In this document: positions 37,618-46,157 of the stretch, in pieces | Position numbering within the stretch: the stretch's first letter is position 1 | Layout: every line of letters begins with the position of its first letter | NCBI RefSeq assembly: GCF_006065315.1 | Contig: NZ_CP040749.1 | Coordinates: 868,001 to 932,000 of the forward strand | Direction: 5' to 3' | From: Aureibaculum algae | GTDB taxonomy: Bacteria; Bacteroidota; Bacteroidia; Flavobacteriales; Flavobacteriaceae | Length of the DNA: 64,000 bases | Position numbers and translations under genes: made by a program | The notes under the pieces: model-generated | Seen by the model: only the letters and a program-made list of their open reading frames with translations | Told to the model about the DNA's origin: nothing | Databases searched by the model: none

Positions 37618-37638
37618 ATCCCGCTATTTGAGCGGGAT
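37618..37638. repeat. Hairpin between the fusion gene and the next gene
   Basis: ATCCCGCT (37618-37625) and AGCGGGAT (37631-37638) form a perfect eight-base stem. There is no T run after it, so it is probably an mRNA processing or stability element, not a terminator. Confidence 0.5.
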
Positions 37639-37682
37639 ATAAATAGTGTCAATTTTTAAAACAGAACATAAAAACACAAAAA

Positions 37683-38579
37683 ATGTCAAACGAATTAGAT
37701 ATTTCAAAACATGATGATCGTGATCCAAATCCGTGGTTGGCGATGTATTTGGATAGTAGTATTCCTATCAATGAAAAAACGAAACAAGCATTGATGCGTG
37801 ATAACAATTCAAAGTCAGCTCGATATTTGTTGCCATTCGTGCAGTTATGGTCAAAAATTACGATGTTTTTCATCCATATTTTTAAGTTTATTTTTCCAAA
37901 GCTTTTCAACTCGTCAAAAATATTACACCGAATGTTAGCGTGGGGTTTAAAGACATGGGTGAGTCCTGATGCCAATTTATTAATCTTTAGACATTTTCAC
38001 GTAGGTAGTGATATTTTATCTTTTATCTGGGCTAATATAGATGGAGTAGAAACCAAGTCAAGTCCGTTGCGACCGAAAAATTTCGAAGATGTTAAAGACG
38101 ATTTATTTCTATTGCACGATTTGAATTTATACAATTTTGTTATTAATTTGAATAGTGAACTGAAGTCAAAAAATCTCACGATAAAACAAAAGAGTGATTT
38201 GGATTTATCGATGATTACAGAAGATCAATTTGATCATATTCAATTTCCAAATAAATGGACCAACATTTTAGATTTACGTTCAGCTATTGAATTATTTACA
38301 CCATTTTATCAGTTGTTTTTAACGGCTAATGATTTTGTAAGAGCCTCAAATTCTTTACAGTTAGATGAAACCATTGCTATTTATACGGCACAAATTTTAG
38401 GAACTCCAGGGCATTTAGGTCTAGTGAATAACAAACATCCAATGGTGCCTGCCACAACTTATAGTGCGGCCTATAGATTGGTATTGCATGGTTTGGCATC
38501 AGAAACATTACATGAGATATTGGTCAATTTAAAATTAGGAAAGTCTAAAGATGGTGTAATGACGCCAAAGTCTAAATAA
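37683..38579 (+). CDS. Conserved protein of the hydroxylase-ketosynthase cluster, unknown function
   Basis: 298 residues, no signal peptide, one hydrophobic stretch near residues 57-80 (LWSKITMFFIHIFKFIFPKL). His-containing segments RHFHVGSDILSF and LLHDLNLYNF could be functional but match no motif known to me. It follows the ketosynthase fusion by 127 bases and resembles a family (possibly DUF6999) that I associate with StlD/DarB ketosynthases. A role in the same lipid pathway is an inference from position. Confidence 0.65.
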   Translation: MSNELDISKHDDRDPNPWLAMYLDSSIPINEKTKQALMRDNNSKSARYLLPFVQLWSKITMFFIHIFKFIFPKLFNSSKILHRMLAWGLKTWVSPDANLLIFRHFHVGSDILSFIWANIDGVETKSSPLRPKNFEDVKDDLFLLHDLNLYNFVINLNSELKSKNLTIKQKSDLDLSMITEDQFDHIQFPNKWTNILDLRSAIELFTPFYQLFLTANDFVRASNSLQLDETIAIYTAQILGTPGHLGLVNNKHPMVPATTYSAAYRLVLHGLASETLHEILVNLKLGKSKDGVMTPKSK

Positions 38580-38591
38580 TAAATACAAGAA

Positions 38592-39122
38592 ATGAGAGGG
38601 GGAATATATTTTTTTGGGGTAGTCTTTACATTCTTTTTAACGAGCTGTAGTTGGTTAACTTCTGATGTAGAAATAAAAAAACAAACATACTTTGTTGAGG
38701 TTATAGATTCAGTTCAAACAAACCAATCAAAAAAGATAATTACAGAAGTTTATTCTCAATTACAAAATAAGGAATTTGTACTTTCTTTGGAGAAAAATGA
38801 TTGGAATGGGATTCTACCTTATAACGCTGAGGTTGATCTTTCTGATTTGTCTGAATATTACCCTGAAATACACGTTTTTAAAGCAATAAAAAGTGATTCA
38901 GATATTCGTGAATATATGGTGAAAATAGAACTCGTTTACAATAAGCTATTGGCAGATAATATACCTAATTTTAATGTAAAGATGTATCTACGAAATGCAG
39001 ATAATAAAAGTTGGAAACAATTTGTGAATCCAGGAAATTTTAGATTCAACACAGAATACTACAAAGAAAACGAGCAAGCAGAGTGGATTAAAAGAATCAT
39101 AGTCGGTTTAACTTTTAAATAG
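38592..39122 (+). CDS. Hypothetical lipoprotein
   Basis: 176 residues with a lipoprotein signal (FLTSC near residue 19). The mature part is mixed alpha/beta with no known motif. It starts 12 bases after the gene upstream and is followed after 6 bases by another secreted protein gene, so the two are likely co-expressed. Confidence 0.65.
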   Translation: MRGGIYFFGVVFTFFLTSCSWLTSDVEIKKQTYFVEVIDSVQTNQSKKIITEVYSQLQNKEFVLSLEKNDWNGILPYNAEVDLSDLSEYYPEIHVFKAIKSDSDIREYMVKIELVYNKLLADNIPNFNVKMYLRNADNKSWKQFVNPGNFRFNTEYYKENEQAEWIKRIIVGLTFK

Positions 39123-39128
39123 GAAAAT

Positions 39129-39761
39129 ATGAAATTTAAAATATTGCTGTTTTGTATAGTAAGTAATTATGTTATGGCACAAAATAAAAACATGTCAAAA
39201 AAGGAAGTGAAAAATACCATAAGTTTAGGTAAACAAGCAATTATAGAAATGGCTTTAAAAAAAATAGATAAAAAAGTAGATACCAGCTATTTTAAAATCA
39301 TTAAAGTAATGGCCTCTGAACATGATATTTATGTTGCTTTTCAAAACCCTATAATTTTTGTTCCTGAAAATTCAGCTTACTATTACAACGCAACGGTTTT
39401 TATAAATGGGCAGACCTATATGCAGCCTCATAAAAATCCAGAACATATAACTTATGATTCTGATGATGTGCAGTTTTTTAAGTATGACGAGGCTGTTTTA
39501 AATCAGATTAAATTTGTGATAAAAGCGATTAGTAAACAAGATAAAGTTGAATCAATTGACTGGAAATATTACCAAGATAGCAACGGAATGGTTATTTACG
39601 ATAGAGGTGATCATTATCATATAGATGTAGCTTATGGCAACTATAGTGAAGGAGCGTATACAGTCAACAAAATTACGGGTGTGGCCACCGAAGAATACAT
39701 TGCTTCATTAGAGCCCTATCCTGGAGCAGATGAAGTTAAGTATGTTGAAATAAAAGAATAA
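39129..39761 (+). CDS. Hypothetical secreted protein
   Basis: 210 residues with a signal peptide of about 17 residues (cleavage near VMA-QNK). Tyr- and Asp-rich mature domain; no family recognised. Its C-terminus EEYIASLEPYPGADEVKYVE reappears in diverged form at 46158-46231, 6.4 kb downstream, on the other side of the bacteriocin-type locus. Confidence 0.65.
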   Translation: MKFKILLFCIVSNYVMAQNKNMSKKEVKNTISLGKQAIIEMALKKIDKKVDTSYFKIIKVMASEHDIYVAFQNPIIFVPENSAYYYNATVFINGQTYMQPHKNPEHITYDSDDVQFFKYDEAVLNQIKFVIKAISKQDKVESIDWKYYQDSNGMVIYDRGDHYHIDVAYGNYSEGAYTVNKITGVATEEYIASLEPYPGADEVKYVEIKE

Positions 39762-39817
39762 ATTAGTGACATTAGAAAATCATTTTAGTTTGAAATTTAA
39801 AGATTTTATAAAACACC

Positions 39818-40024
39818 ATGAGTAGCCACTTTGACGCATTAAGGAATCGGCAAAATCGAGATGAATCTAATAAATCGAAATTACGAAATAAAATTCGTAC
39901 AAAGAAAAAAGGTTTAGTAGATGATGCCGACTATAATGCTAAAGACCAATTTAATTTACCAGATGTTTCTAAAGCTGAATTGGAGCGAATAAAAATCTTA
40001 ATTACCAATTTTATAGGTGATTAG
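39818..40024 (+). CDS. Small basic protein of unknown function
   Basis: 68 residues. A strongly basic N-terminal half (RNRQNRDESNKSKLRNKIRT then KKK) is followed by an acidic patch and a C-terminal helix (SKAELERIKILITNFI). Similar small proteins occur in many Flavobacteriaceae. It is upstream of the export genes, but the 284-base gap and a new promoter suggest separate transcription. Confidence 0.55.
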   Translation: MSSHFDALRNRQNRDESNKSKLRNKIRTKKKGLVDDADYNAKDQFNLPDVSKAELERIKILITNFIGD

Positions 40025-40215
40025 GCGTCGCCAGTAATTGTTTTGTAGATTGGTGCATTAAAGAAGTTTTTCTTTTTTTAGAGACAAGGATGGAGCTTAT
40101 CTAATGGAAGATAAATTAGAGGATGTCAATAGTTTTTTCATTAGTTAACCCTTCTATTATTAAAGTAAATTAGAAATTATTTTAATGTAAAAATCACATT
40201 TATAAAAAAAAATCT

Positions 40216-40223
40216 TATATTTG
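40216..40223 (+). promoter_or_regulatory. Putative -7 box for the peptide-export genes
   Basis: TATATTTG, exact TAnnTTTG match, 85 bases before the ATG of the HlyD gene at 40309. No clear -33 TTG. The gap 40025-40308 is otherwise AT-rich with no gene. Confidence 0.5.
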
Positions 40224-40308
40224 AAAGAAGTGGAAATTTTTTAGTGGAGAGTAAATAATTTAGAAGCATGTGTTTCATGATACATACTTTGTAATTAATT
40301 ACGTTAAA

Positions 40309-41463
40309 ATGAAAAAGATTTTCCCAAAGGAAATAATCGATGGTACAACAGAAGTACATCGATTCAAACACCGAGTAAATAGTAAAATAATTTACAGTAT
40401 ACTATTGTTAAGTGTAATTGGAATGGCAATTGCCTTGCCTTTTGTATATTTAGATATCTATTCTTCATCACGGGGTGTTATAAAGTCAGAAAAAGAAAGG
40501 AATCAAATTGCGAGTCTGTATTCAGGAAGAATAAAGATCTTAAACCTTAAAGAGAATCAAGTAGTTCGGCAAGGAGATACCTTAATAATTGTTGACAATA
40601 CTGTTGGTCAAGAAAAACTAAATCTTATCAAAAACCAATTAGACGAAACTAATTTGTTTGTAGTTGATTTAGAATACCTTTCAAATACGCAAAACCTTTC
40701 TCGAAACAAAATTCAGTCTTTTCTATACCAAAAGCAGTATCTGCAATACATTCAGAAATTACGCGAATTGCAAACACGTTATTCTAAATGTAAAACAGAT
40801 TTTGTTCGTCAAAAAAAGTTATTTGATAAAGAAGTAATTGCCCAACAAGAATACGAAAATAGTCAATATGATTTGGACCTAGCGTTAAGCGAATTGTCCT
40901 ATTTTAAAAAACAACAAAGAAATCAATGGCAAGCGGAATTGACTCAGCAAAAAAATAATGCAAAAGAATTAAAAAGCACTTTGACTCAATACACAGAAGA
41001 ACAAAGTAACTACATCATAAAGTCGCCTGTTAATGGTACAATTCAAAATTTAATCGGTCTAGAGGTTGGTAATTTCATTACCGCTGGAAACTCAATAGCC
41101 GAAATCTCTCCAGATACAGATTTGATAGCAGAATGTTATGTATCACCTTCGGATATAGGGTTGCTAAAAAACGATAACAATATCAAATTTCAAATTGATG
41201 CTTATAATTATAATCAATGGGGCATGGCCACGGGTAAAATTATTGAAGTAGGTAAAGATATTACCCTTGTTAATGATATACCTATGTTTAAAGTAAAATG
41301 CTCTATTGACCAAGAACAATTATTTTTAAAAAATGGTTTTGCAGGAAACCTAAAAAAAGGAATGACCTTAAATGCACGTTTTTTTATTGCTAACCGTTCC
41401 GCTTTTCAATTATTATACGATAAAGTAGATGATTGGTTTAACCCAAGTAAAATTACCAACTAA
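40309..41463 (+). CDS. HlyD-family secretion adaptor of the peptide exporter
   Basis: 384 residues from the ATG at 40309 (MKKIFPKEII); an upstream start 13 codons earlier is less likely. A cytoplasmic N-terminus is followed by one membrane helix (about 28-50), a lipoyl half (GRIKILNLKENQVVRQGDTL), a coiled coil (about 100-235) and the second lipoyl half (IIKSPVNGTIQNLIGLEVG). It should bridge the C39 ABC exporter to an outer-membrane channel; no TolC gene is in the window. The exporter gene starts 5 bases after its stop. Confidence 0.88.
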   Translation: MKKIFPKEIIDGTTEVHRFKHRVNSKIIYSILLLSVIGMAIALPFVYLDIYSSSRGVIKSEKERNQIASLYSGRIKILNLKENQVVRQGDTLIIVDNTVGQEKLNLIKNQLDETNLFVVDLEYLSNTQNLSRNKIQSFLYQKQYLQYIQKLRELQTRYSKCKTDFVRQKKLFDKEVIAQQEYENSQYDLDLALSELSYFKKQQRNQWQAELTQQKNNAKELKSTLTQYTEEQSNYIIKSPVNGTIQNLIGLEVGNFITAGNSIAEISPDTDLIAECYVSPSDIGLLKNDNNIKFQIDAYNYNQWGMATGKIIEVGKDITLVNDIPMFKVKCSIDQEQLFLKNGFAGNLKKGMTLNARFFIANRSAFQLLYDKVDDWFNPSKITN

Positions 41464-41468
41464 AAGGC

Positions 41469-43634
41469 ATGTCAAAAATAACCATTAAACAACATGATAT
41501 TACTGATTGCGGAGCTGCGTGTCTGGCTTCTATATCGGCACATTATAAACTGGAATTGCCTATTGCTCGTATTCGTCAATATGCAGGTACTGATAAAAAA
41601 GGCACAAATGTATTAGGGTTGATTGAGGCTGCTGAAAAATTAGGATTTGAAGCCAAAGGTGTACGTGGAGAGTTTGACAGCCTTTTTAAAATTCCAAAAC
41701 CCGCCATTGCTCATGTTATTGTAAAAGAGAAATTACAACATTATGTAGTTATTTATGAAGTAACTAAAAATTATGTAAAAATTATGGATCCTGGAACTGG
41801 CAAAATCCATAAGAAAACACATGAAGAATTTAAAAAAGAATGGACAGGTGTTTTGGTACTTTTATTACCTGATGAATCTTTTAAAAAGGGCAATGAAAAA
41901 GTTTCCATCTTAAAACGGTTTTGGTTTTTACTAAAACCGCATAAGTTTGTATTGGTACAGGCTTTAATTGGTGCTATTATTTATACGCTATTGGGCTTAT
42001 CTACTTCTATTTATATCCAGAAAATAACCGATCATGTATTGGTAGGTGGTAATACCAAATTGCTCAATTTACTGAGTGTGATTATGATTATTTTATTGGT
42101 GCTTCAAGTGCTAATAGGGGTTTTTAAAGATATTTTTATCATTAAAACTGGACAGCAAATTGATGCTAGACTAATATTAGGCTATTACAAACATTTACTA
42201 AAATTGCCACAGCAGTTTTTTGATACCATGCGAGTGGGTGAAATTATTTCGAGGGTAAATGATGCTGTTAAAATACGCGTGTTTATTAATAGCACTTCGC
42301 TGTCATTAACTGTAAATGTATTTACTGTAATTTTTTCATTTGCCTTAATGTTCAGTTATTATTGGAAACTGGCGTTGATCATGTTGGCAATTATACCTGT
42401 TTACTTGATTATTTATTGGATAACCAATCGTCTTAATAAAAAAACGGAACGTAAAATAATGGAGCGTTCTGCAGAATTGGAAAGTCAATTGGTAGAGTCA
42501 TTAAATGCAATGGGTACAATTAAGCGTTTTGGATTGGAAGATTTTGCCAATATTAAAACAGAAACCCGTTTTATCAATTTATTACATATTGGTTATACTT
42601 CTGCATTAAACAGTATTTTTAGCGGTACCTCTTCACAAACCATATCACAGCTGTTTACCATTATACTATTATGGAGTGGTACTTATTTTGTAATAGACCA
42701 AGAAATAACACCAGGCGAATTATTGTCTTTTTATGCCATAATAGGATATTTTACAGGACCCATTGCAGGTTTGATAAACGCCAACAAAACCATACAAAAC
42801 GCCTTGATTGCTGCTGACAGACTTTTTGAGATAATGGATTTAGAACGTGAAGAAAGCGAGAATAAATTTAAACTAACAAAAGATAAAATAGGCGATATAG
42901 AATTTAAAAATGTTGCTTTTAGATACGGTACACGCGTTGAGGTTTTTAATGACTTTAACCTTACTATTAAAAAAGGAGAAATTACTGCAATAGTTGGTGA
43001 AAGTGGCTCGGGATAATCTACTTTGATTTCCTTATTGCAAAATATGTATCCGTTGCAAAAAGGAACTATAAGTATTGGCGGTATCGACCTACAATATATT
43101 GAAAACCATAGTTTACGAGATTTGGTAAGTGTAGTACCCCAAAAAATTGACTTATTTGCTGGCAATGTAATTGATAATATAGCAGTTGGCGAGTTTGAAC
43201 CAGATATGGAACGCATTTTAGCCATTTGTAAAAGCATTGGCATTTTAGAATTTATAGAAACTCTACCCAATGGTTTTATAACCTATTTGGGTGAAAACGG
43301 AGCAACCCTTTCTGGTGGACAAAAACAACGGATTGCCATTGCCCGTGCATTATACAAACAACCAGAAATTTTGGTTTTGGATGAAGCCACTTCATCATTA
43401 GATAGTACTTCAGAAAATTACATACAGCGTACTATACAAAATTTAAGAGAACAAAATAAAACGATTATACTAATAGCTCACCGTTTAAGTACGGTTGTTA
43501 ATGCAGATACCATTGTGGTTTTAGAAAAAGGTAAGGTAATTGAACAAGGTAGCCATAAAGTACTTTTTGAGAAAAAAGGACATTATTATAAATTATGGGA
43601 ACAACAAATGCCAGTTTTGATTGATAAATCTTAA
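41469..43634 (+). pseudogene. C39-peptidase ABC exporter interrupted by a stop at the Walker A lysine
   Basis: One frame of 721 codons is broken only by TAA at codon 516. Residues 1-135 are a C39 peptidase with Cys14 (TDCGAACLAS), His91 (HYVVIYE) and Asp107 (MDPGTG) in place. A six-helix exporter domain follows (about 155-440), then the nucleotide-binding domain: GESGSG, stop, STLISLL; LSGGQKQRIAIARAL; ILVLDEATSSLDS; and the H-loop LIAHRLSTV. Intact, it would cut GG leaders and export the peptides. As written it gives a 515-residue peptidase-membrane protein without ATPase, plus a 3' frame from 43023. Everything else is well preserved, so the mutation is recent, a base error, or suppressed. 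Confidence 0.88.
43014..43016 (+). other. In-frame TAA replacing the Walker A Lys codon
   Basis: The context reads Gly-Glu-Ser-Gly-Ser-Gly, TAA, Ser-Thr, where the family has GxxGxGK[ST]. A single A-to-T change of AAA to TAA explains it. No frameshift is needed; the frame is the same before and after. Confidence 0.9.
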
Positions 43635-43639
43635 GGATT

Positions 43640-43655
43640 GTCCCCTTGAGGGGAC
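43640..43655. repeat. Short palindromic intergenic repeat
   Basis: GTCCCC (43640-43645), loop TTGA, GGGGAC (43650-43655), followed by CATAGGGGTGT. It is far more GC-rich than its surroundings and resembles the dispersed CCCC-TTGA-GGGG elements of Bacteroidota genomes. Not followed by a T run. Confidence 0.5.
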
Positions 43656-43724
43656 CATAGGGGTGTAAAATACAAAGTTAAAATGATTAAGTAAATGAAA
43701 TATTAACCAAAAAATGCTAATAAA

Positions 43725-44042
43725 ATGAAAACACTAAAACAACTAGAACGCCTCCGGAAAGCACACAAATTAATTAAACTAGAAAAAACCGGCACACCAG
43801 CTGAGTTTGCCCAAAAATTGTACATAAGTGAACGGCAACTGTATATTACTCTTGAAAAACTAAAAGATTTGGACGCCCCAATATACTTTAACAGAAAAAG
43901 GAGTACCTATTATTATGGTTTTGATTTTGATCTTTTGGTAAACGTAACAGTACAAGTATTGGTTAATGAAGAATTAAAAACTATTTATGCTGGATGTACA
44001 ATTTTAAAAGAAAATTTTTCTACTGCAAGGTTATTGCAGTGA
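43725..44042 (+). CDS. HTH-domain protein of the GG-peptide locus
   Basis: 105 residues. The helix-turn-helix is in TPAEFAQKLYISERQLYITL (about 24-43), followed by a beta wing-like region (IYFNRKRSTYYYGFDF). Small proteins like this often lie beside GG-leader peptide genes in Bacteroidota and are presumed regulators. It lies between the exporter and the precursor peptides on the same strand. Confidence 0.75.
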   Translation: MKTLKQLERLRKAHKLIKLEKTGTPAEFAQKLYISERQLYITLEKLKDLDAPIYFNRKRSTYYYGFDFDLLVNVTVQVLVNEELKTIYAGCTILKENFSTARLLQ

Positions 44043-44138
44043 GTAAAACTACATTAGGGGTATCAAAACAATATACCGGAAGCGGTAAAGTTGGACGCAA
44101 CAATGTTTTGTAAGGTCATTGCAACGGTTGTTTACAGA

Positions 44139-44194
44139 ACTGTCATTCCGACGTAGGAGGAATCTCATTAAGATTTGCTCCTCCGTAAAATTGA
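44139..44194. repeat. Dispersed palindromic repeat (GTCATTCCGACG type)
   Basis: CTGTCATTCCGACGTAGGAG starts a unit whose AGGAG-AATCT half pairs with AGATT-CTCCT (ending near 44186) in a hairpin. I know very similar sequences as high-copy intergenic repeats in Flavobacteriaceae. It lies between the HTH gene and the first precursor peptide. Confidence 0.6.
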
Positions 44195-44240
44195 CAACGG
44201 CAACCACCAAAAGCAAGACAAAAAATAAATTATTTAACAC

Positions 44241-44258
44241 GTTTGTTATAAAACAAAC
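44241..44258. promoter_or_regulatory. Inverted repeat before the first precursor peptide gene
   Basis: GTTTGTT (44241-44247), ATAA, AACAAAC (44252-44258): a perfect seven-base inverted repeat 17 bases before the ATG at 44276. It could be an operator for the HTH protein or a hairpin in the leader of the mRNA. Confidence 0.4.
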
Positions 44259-44275
44259 ATAAAATTTTTAAGTTT

Positions 44276-44461
44276 ATGAAAAATTTAGAGAATTATGGTG
44301 TTCAGGAAATGAACGCTAAGGAAATTAAAGCTACTGATGGGGGTGGCTTTTTAGCTTGGATTTTAGGTGCTGCAATCGGAATTGCGGAGAACGCTGTTGG
44401 TGGGTTAAGACATAGTAATATCCATAAAGGAACTGGATTAATCGTAGGTCAGAAATGGTAA
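44276..44461 (+). CDS. Double-glycine leader peptide, bacteriocin-like precursor 1
   Basis: 61 residues. The leader MKNLENYGVQEMNAKEI plus KATDGG is 23 residues and ends in Gly-Gly, the C39 cleavage site. The core of 38 residues starts GFLAWILGAAIGIAENAVGG and ends with a basic stretch (LRHSNIHKGTG) and LIVGQKW. It has no cysteine. The form fits an unmodified class II-type bacteriocin or a signalling peptide. It is followed 19 bases later by a second precursor. Confidence 0.8.
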   Translation: MKNLENYGVQEMNAKEIKATDGGGFLAWILGAAIGIAENAVGGLRHSNIHKGTGLIVGQKW

Positions 44462-44480
44462 TAATTAAAATAAAGTAAAC

Positions 44481-44669
44481 ATGAAAAATATAGATAAATA
44501 TGGTGTTAAAATTATGAGCACCCAAGAATTAAAGAATATCAACGGTGGTTACTGGTGGCGGATTATAACAATGGCTATTGCTATCGCAAATGATGCTGTG
44601 AACAACCCTGATGATGTAGTAGATGGATACAACGCTACTCGTTATGATAATGCTGATGCTTATATGTAA
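44481..44669 (+). CDS. Double-glycine leader peptide, bacteriocin-like precursor 2
   Basis: 62 residues. The leader is again exactly 23 residues (MKNIDKYGVKIMSTQELK then NINGG), sharing M-K-N, Y-G-V, M at 12, E at 16, K at 18 and the final GG with precursor 1. The 39-residue core starts YWWRIITMAIAIANDAVNNP and is acidic after that. AIAIANDAVN lines up with AIGIAENAVG of precursor 1, so the two are paralogues and could act as a pair. A terminator follows. Confidence 0.8.
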   Translation: MKNIDKYGVKIMSTQELKNINGGYWWRIITMAIAIANDAVNNPDDVVDGYNATRYDNADAYM

Positions 44670-44699
44670 ATATTGTAGTTACTAGCATAATTTAGAAGA

Positions 44700-44743
44700 G
44701 AAAAGTACCAAAATTATTAATTGATTTGGTATTTTTCTTTTTT
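44700..44743 (+). terminator. Terminator after the precursor peptide genes
   Basis: GAAAA-G-TACCAAA (44700-44712) pairs with TTTGGTA-T-TTTTC (44725-44737), one G-U pair, followed by six T. It ends the precursor unit. Confidence 0.78.
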
Positions 44744-44767
44744 AAATTTAATTATTAAGAATAAAAC

Positions 44768-45103
44768 ATGAAAATATTACTTCCTTCTTATTCTAAGTAC
44801 GTTGGCTTGTTAATTGTAATCAGTTCATTAATATATGAGTTTAGTAGGGATTCATTAAATATTGATAAGGGACTTTTTTCGATTAACGTTGGCTTGTTTT
44901 TAATTTTAATTTCAAAAAATAAAAGTAAAAACAATTATATTGGAGGTATATTTTTAATGTCTTTTCTGCTTTCTTGGTTTATACTAATAATTTTAGATAA
45001 TTTTACTCATATTGAGATAAATACAAATAAGTTTATAATAATATTGCTTTTTGTTTCCGTTGCAATACGTTATACTTTTGGTTTCAAGCTAAATAGCAAT
45101 TGA
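44768..45103 (+). CDS. Small membrane protein, possible immunity protein
   Basis: 111 residues with about four hydrophobic helices (roughly 8-22, 36-48, 56-76 and 87-103) and short charged loops. No family recognised. Small multi-helix membrane proteins next to class II bacteriocin genes are often immunity proteins, so this is the best guess from position. It lies just behind the precursor terminator. Confidence 0.6.
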   Translation: MKILLPSYSKYVGLLIVISSLIYEFSRDSLNIDKGLFSINVGLFLILISKNKSKNNYIGGIFLMSFLLSWFILIILDNFTHIEINTNKFIIILLFVSVAIRYTFGFKLNSN

Positions 45104-45180
45104 ATGTATCTCTATTAGTTACGTATTTTTGTAGATTAATGGATACTTAACTAAAAAAATCAAACATATTTGCAATACCC

Positions 45181-45215
45181 GTTCGGTATATAGGAACAAA
45201 TGTTCAGTATATTTG
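45181..45215 (+). promoter_or_regulatory. Direct repeat and -7 box before the first CPBP gene
   Basis: GTTCGGTATA (45181-45190) and GTTCAGTATA (45202-45211) are direct repeats 21 bases apart, two helical turns. The second overlaps TATATTTG (45208-45215), an exact -7 box 49 bases before the ATG at 45265. The GTTC repeats at a 21-base period recall LytTR-type response-regulator sites, which control many bacteriocin loci; no such regulator is in the window. Confidence 0.45.
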
Positions 45216-45264
45216 ATGTTAACTATTAGTATAACTCAAATTAAAGAATAATTATAACTTCACG

Positions 45265-46110
45265 ATGACATATAAAAGTAATAATGGTTGGCTTAGGGTT
45301 TTAGCATTAATAATTCCATACTTTATATTTATTGTTTTTTTTCAATTTATTGGTGCTATAATTGCTGGAGTTAGTATTACAAATATTGAAACTAATTCTT
45401 CCTTATGGCAGAATTTAATTATTAGTTTTTTTAATTTATTAGGTGTTTTTTCATTACTGCATCTTTTTATGAAAAATGTTGATAAAGAAAAGTTTATCAA
45501 TCTAGGCTTTTCAATAAAGGGAAGATTTAAAGAGCTTTATTTAGGGTTTTTAATTGGAGCTATAGTAATGGCATTAGGTTACATTTTGCTTATAATTATT
45601 GATGAAATTAAATTTAATAATATTGAATTCAATCTAAAAGAACTAGTTATTTCCTTATTTCTCTATTTTTTTGTTGCAGTTGCAGAGGAGGCATTGGCAA
45701 GAGGCTATGTGCTAAAGAATTTTATGCTATCGTTTAATAAGTACATCGCACTGATCTTATCTTCTTTACTTTTTGCGGTCATGCACTTGGCAAATCCAAA
45801 TATGGATTGGTTTAGTTTTTTAAATTTATTTTTAGCAGGAATATTATTGGGTATGTCATATATCTACACCAAAAATTTATGGTTCCCTATTGCATTACAC
45901 TTCAGCTGGAATCTGTTTCAAACTCTTTTTGGATTTAATGTAAGTGGACAGGATTTTTATTCACTTGTTGAGTTTAAAATAACTGATAAGAATTTGTTAA
46001 ATGGTGGTGATTTCGGTTTTGAAGGTTCTATTTTCTCTGTTGTATTTCAATTGGTGATTATTGGTTCTATATGGGCTTATTATCAAAAAAAAAGAAAAAT
46101 AAAGACTTAG
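45265..46110 (+). CDS. CPBP-family intramembrane protease
   Basis: 281 residues, about eight helices. The family motifs are complete: EEALARGY (EExxxR), FAVMHLANP (FxxxH) and LHFSWNLFQ (HxxxN). CPBP (CAAX protease and bacteriocin-processing) proteins near bacteriocin genes often give immunity; others process peptides. It has its own likely promoter at 45208. A second CPBP gene lies 155 bases downstream. Confidence 0.85.
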   Translation: MTYKSNNGWLRVLALIIPYFIFIVFFQFIGAIIAGVSITNIETNSSLWQNLIISFFNLLGVFSLLHLFMKNVDKEKFINLGFSIKGRFKELYLGFLIGAIVMALGYILLIIIDEIKFNNIEFNLKELVISLFLYFFVAVAEEALARGYVLKNFMLSFNKYIALILSSLLFAVMHLANPNMDWFSFLNLFLAGILLGMSYIYTKNLWFPIALHFSWNLFQTLFGFNVSGQDFYSLVEFKITDKNLLNGGDFGFEGSIFSVVFQLVIIGSIWAYYQKKRKIKT

Positions 46111-46157
46111 ATGTTTAACGTCTATATCAGAACTAATATAGGTTGTTATTGTTATTG

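Noticed and set aside
43011..43025. Frameshift as the cause of the break in the exporter
   Set aside because: Both sides are in the same frame; only the single TAA codon separates them, so it is a nonsense change, not an indel.
42731..43270. 179-codon minus-strand frame across the stop codon in the C39 exporter
   Set aside because: Antisense to the conserved nucleotide-binding domain; considered because it is long, but the sense strand clearly encodes the transporter.
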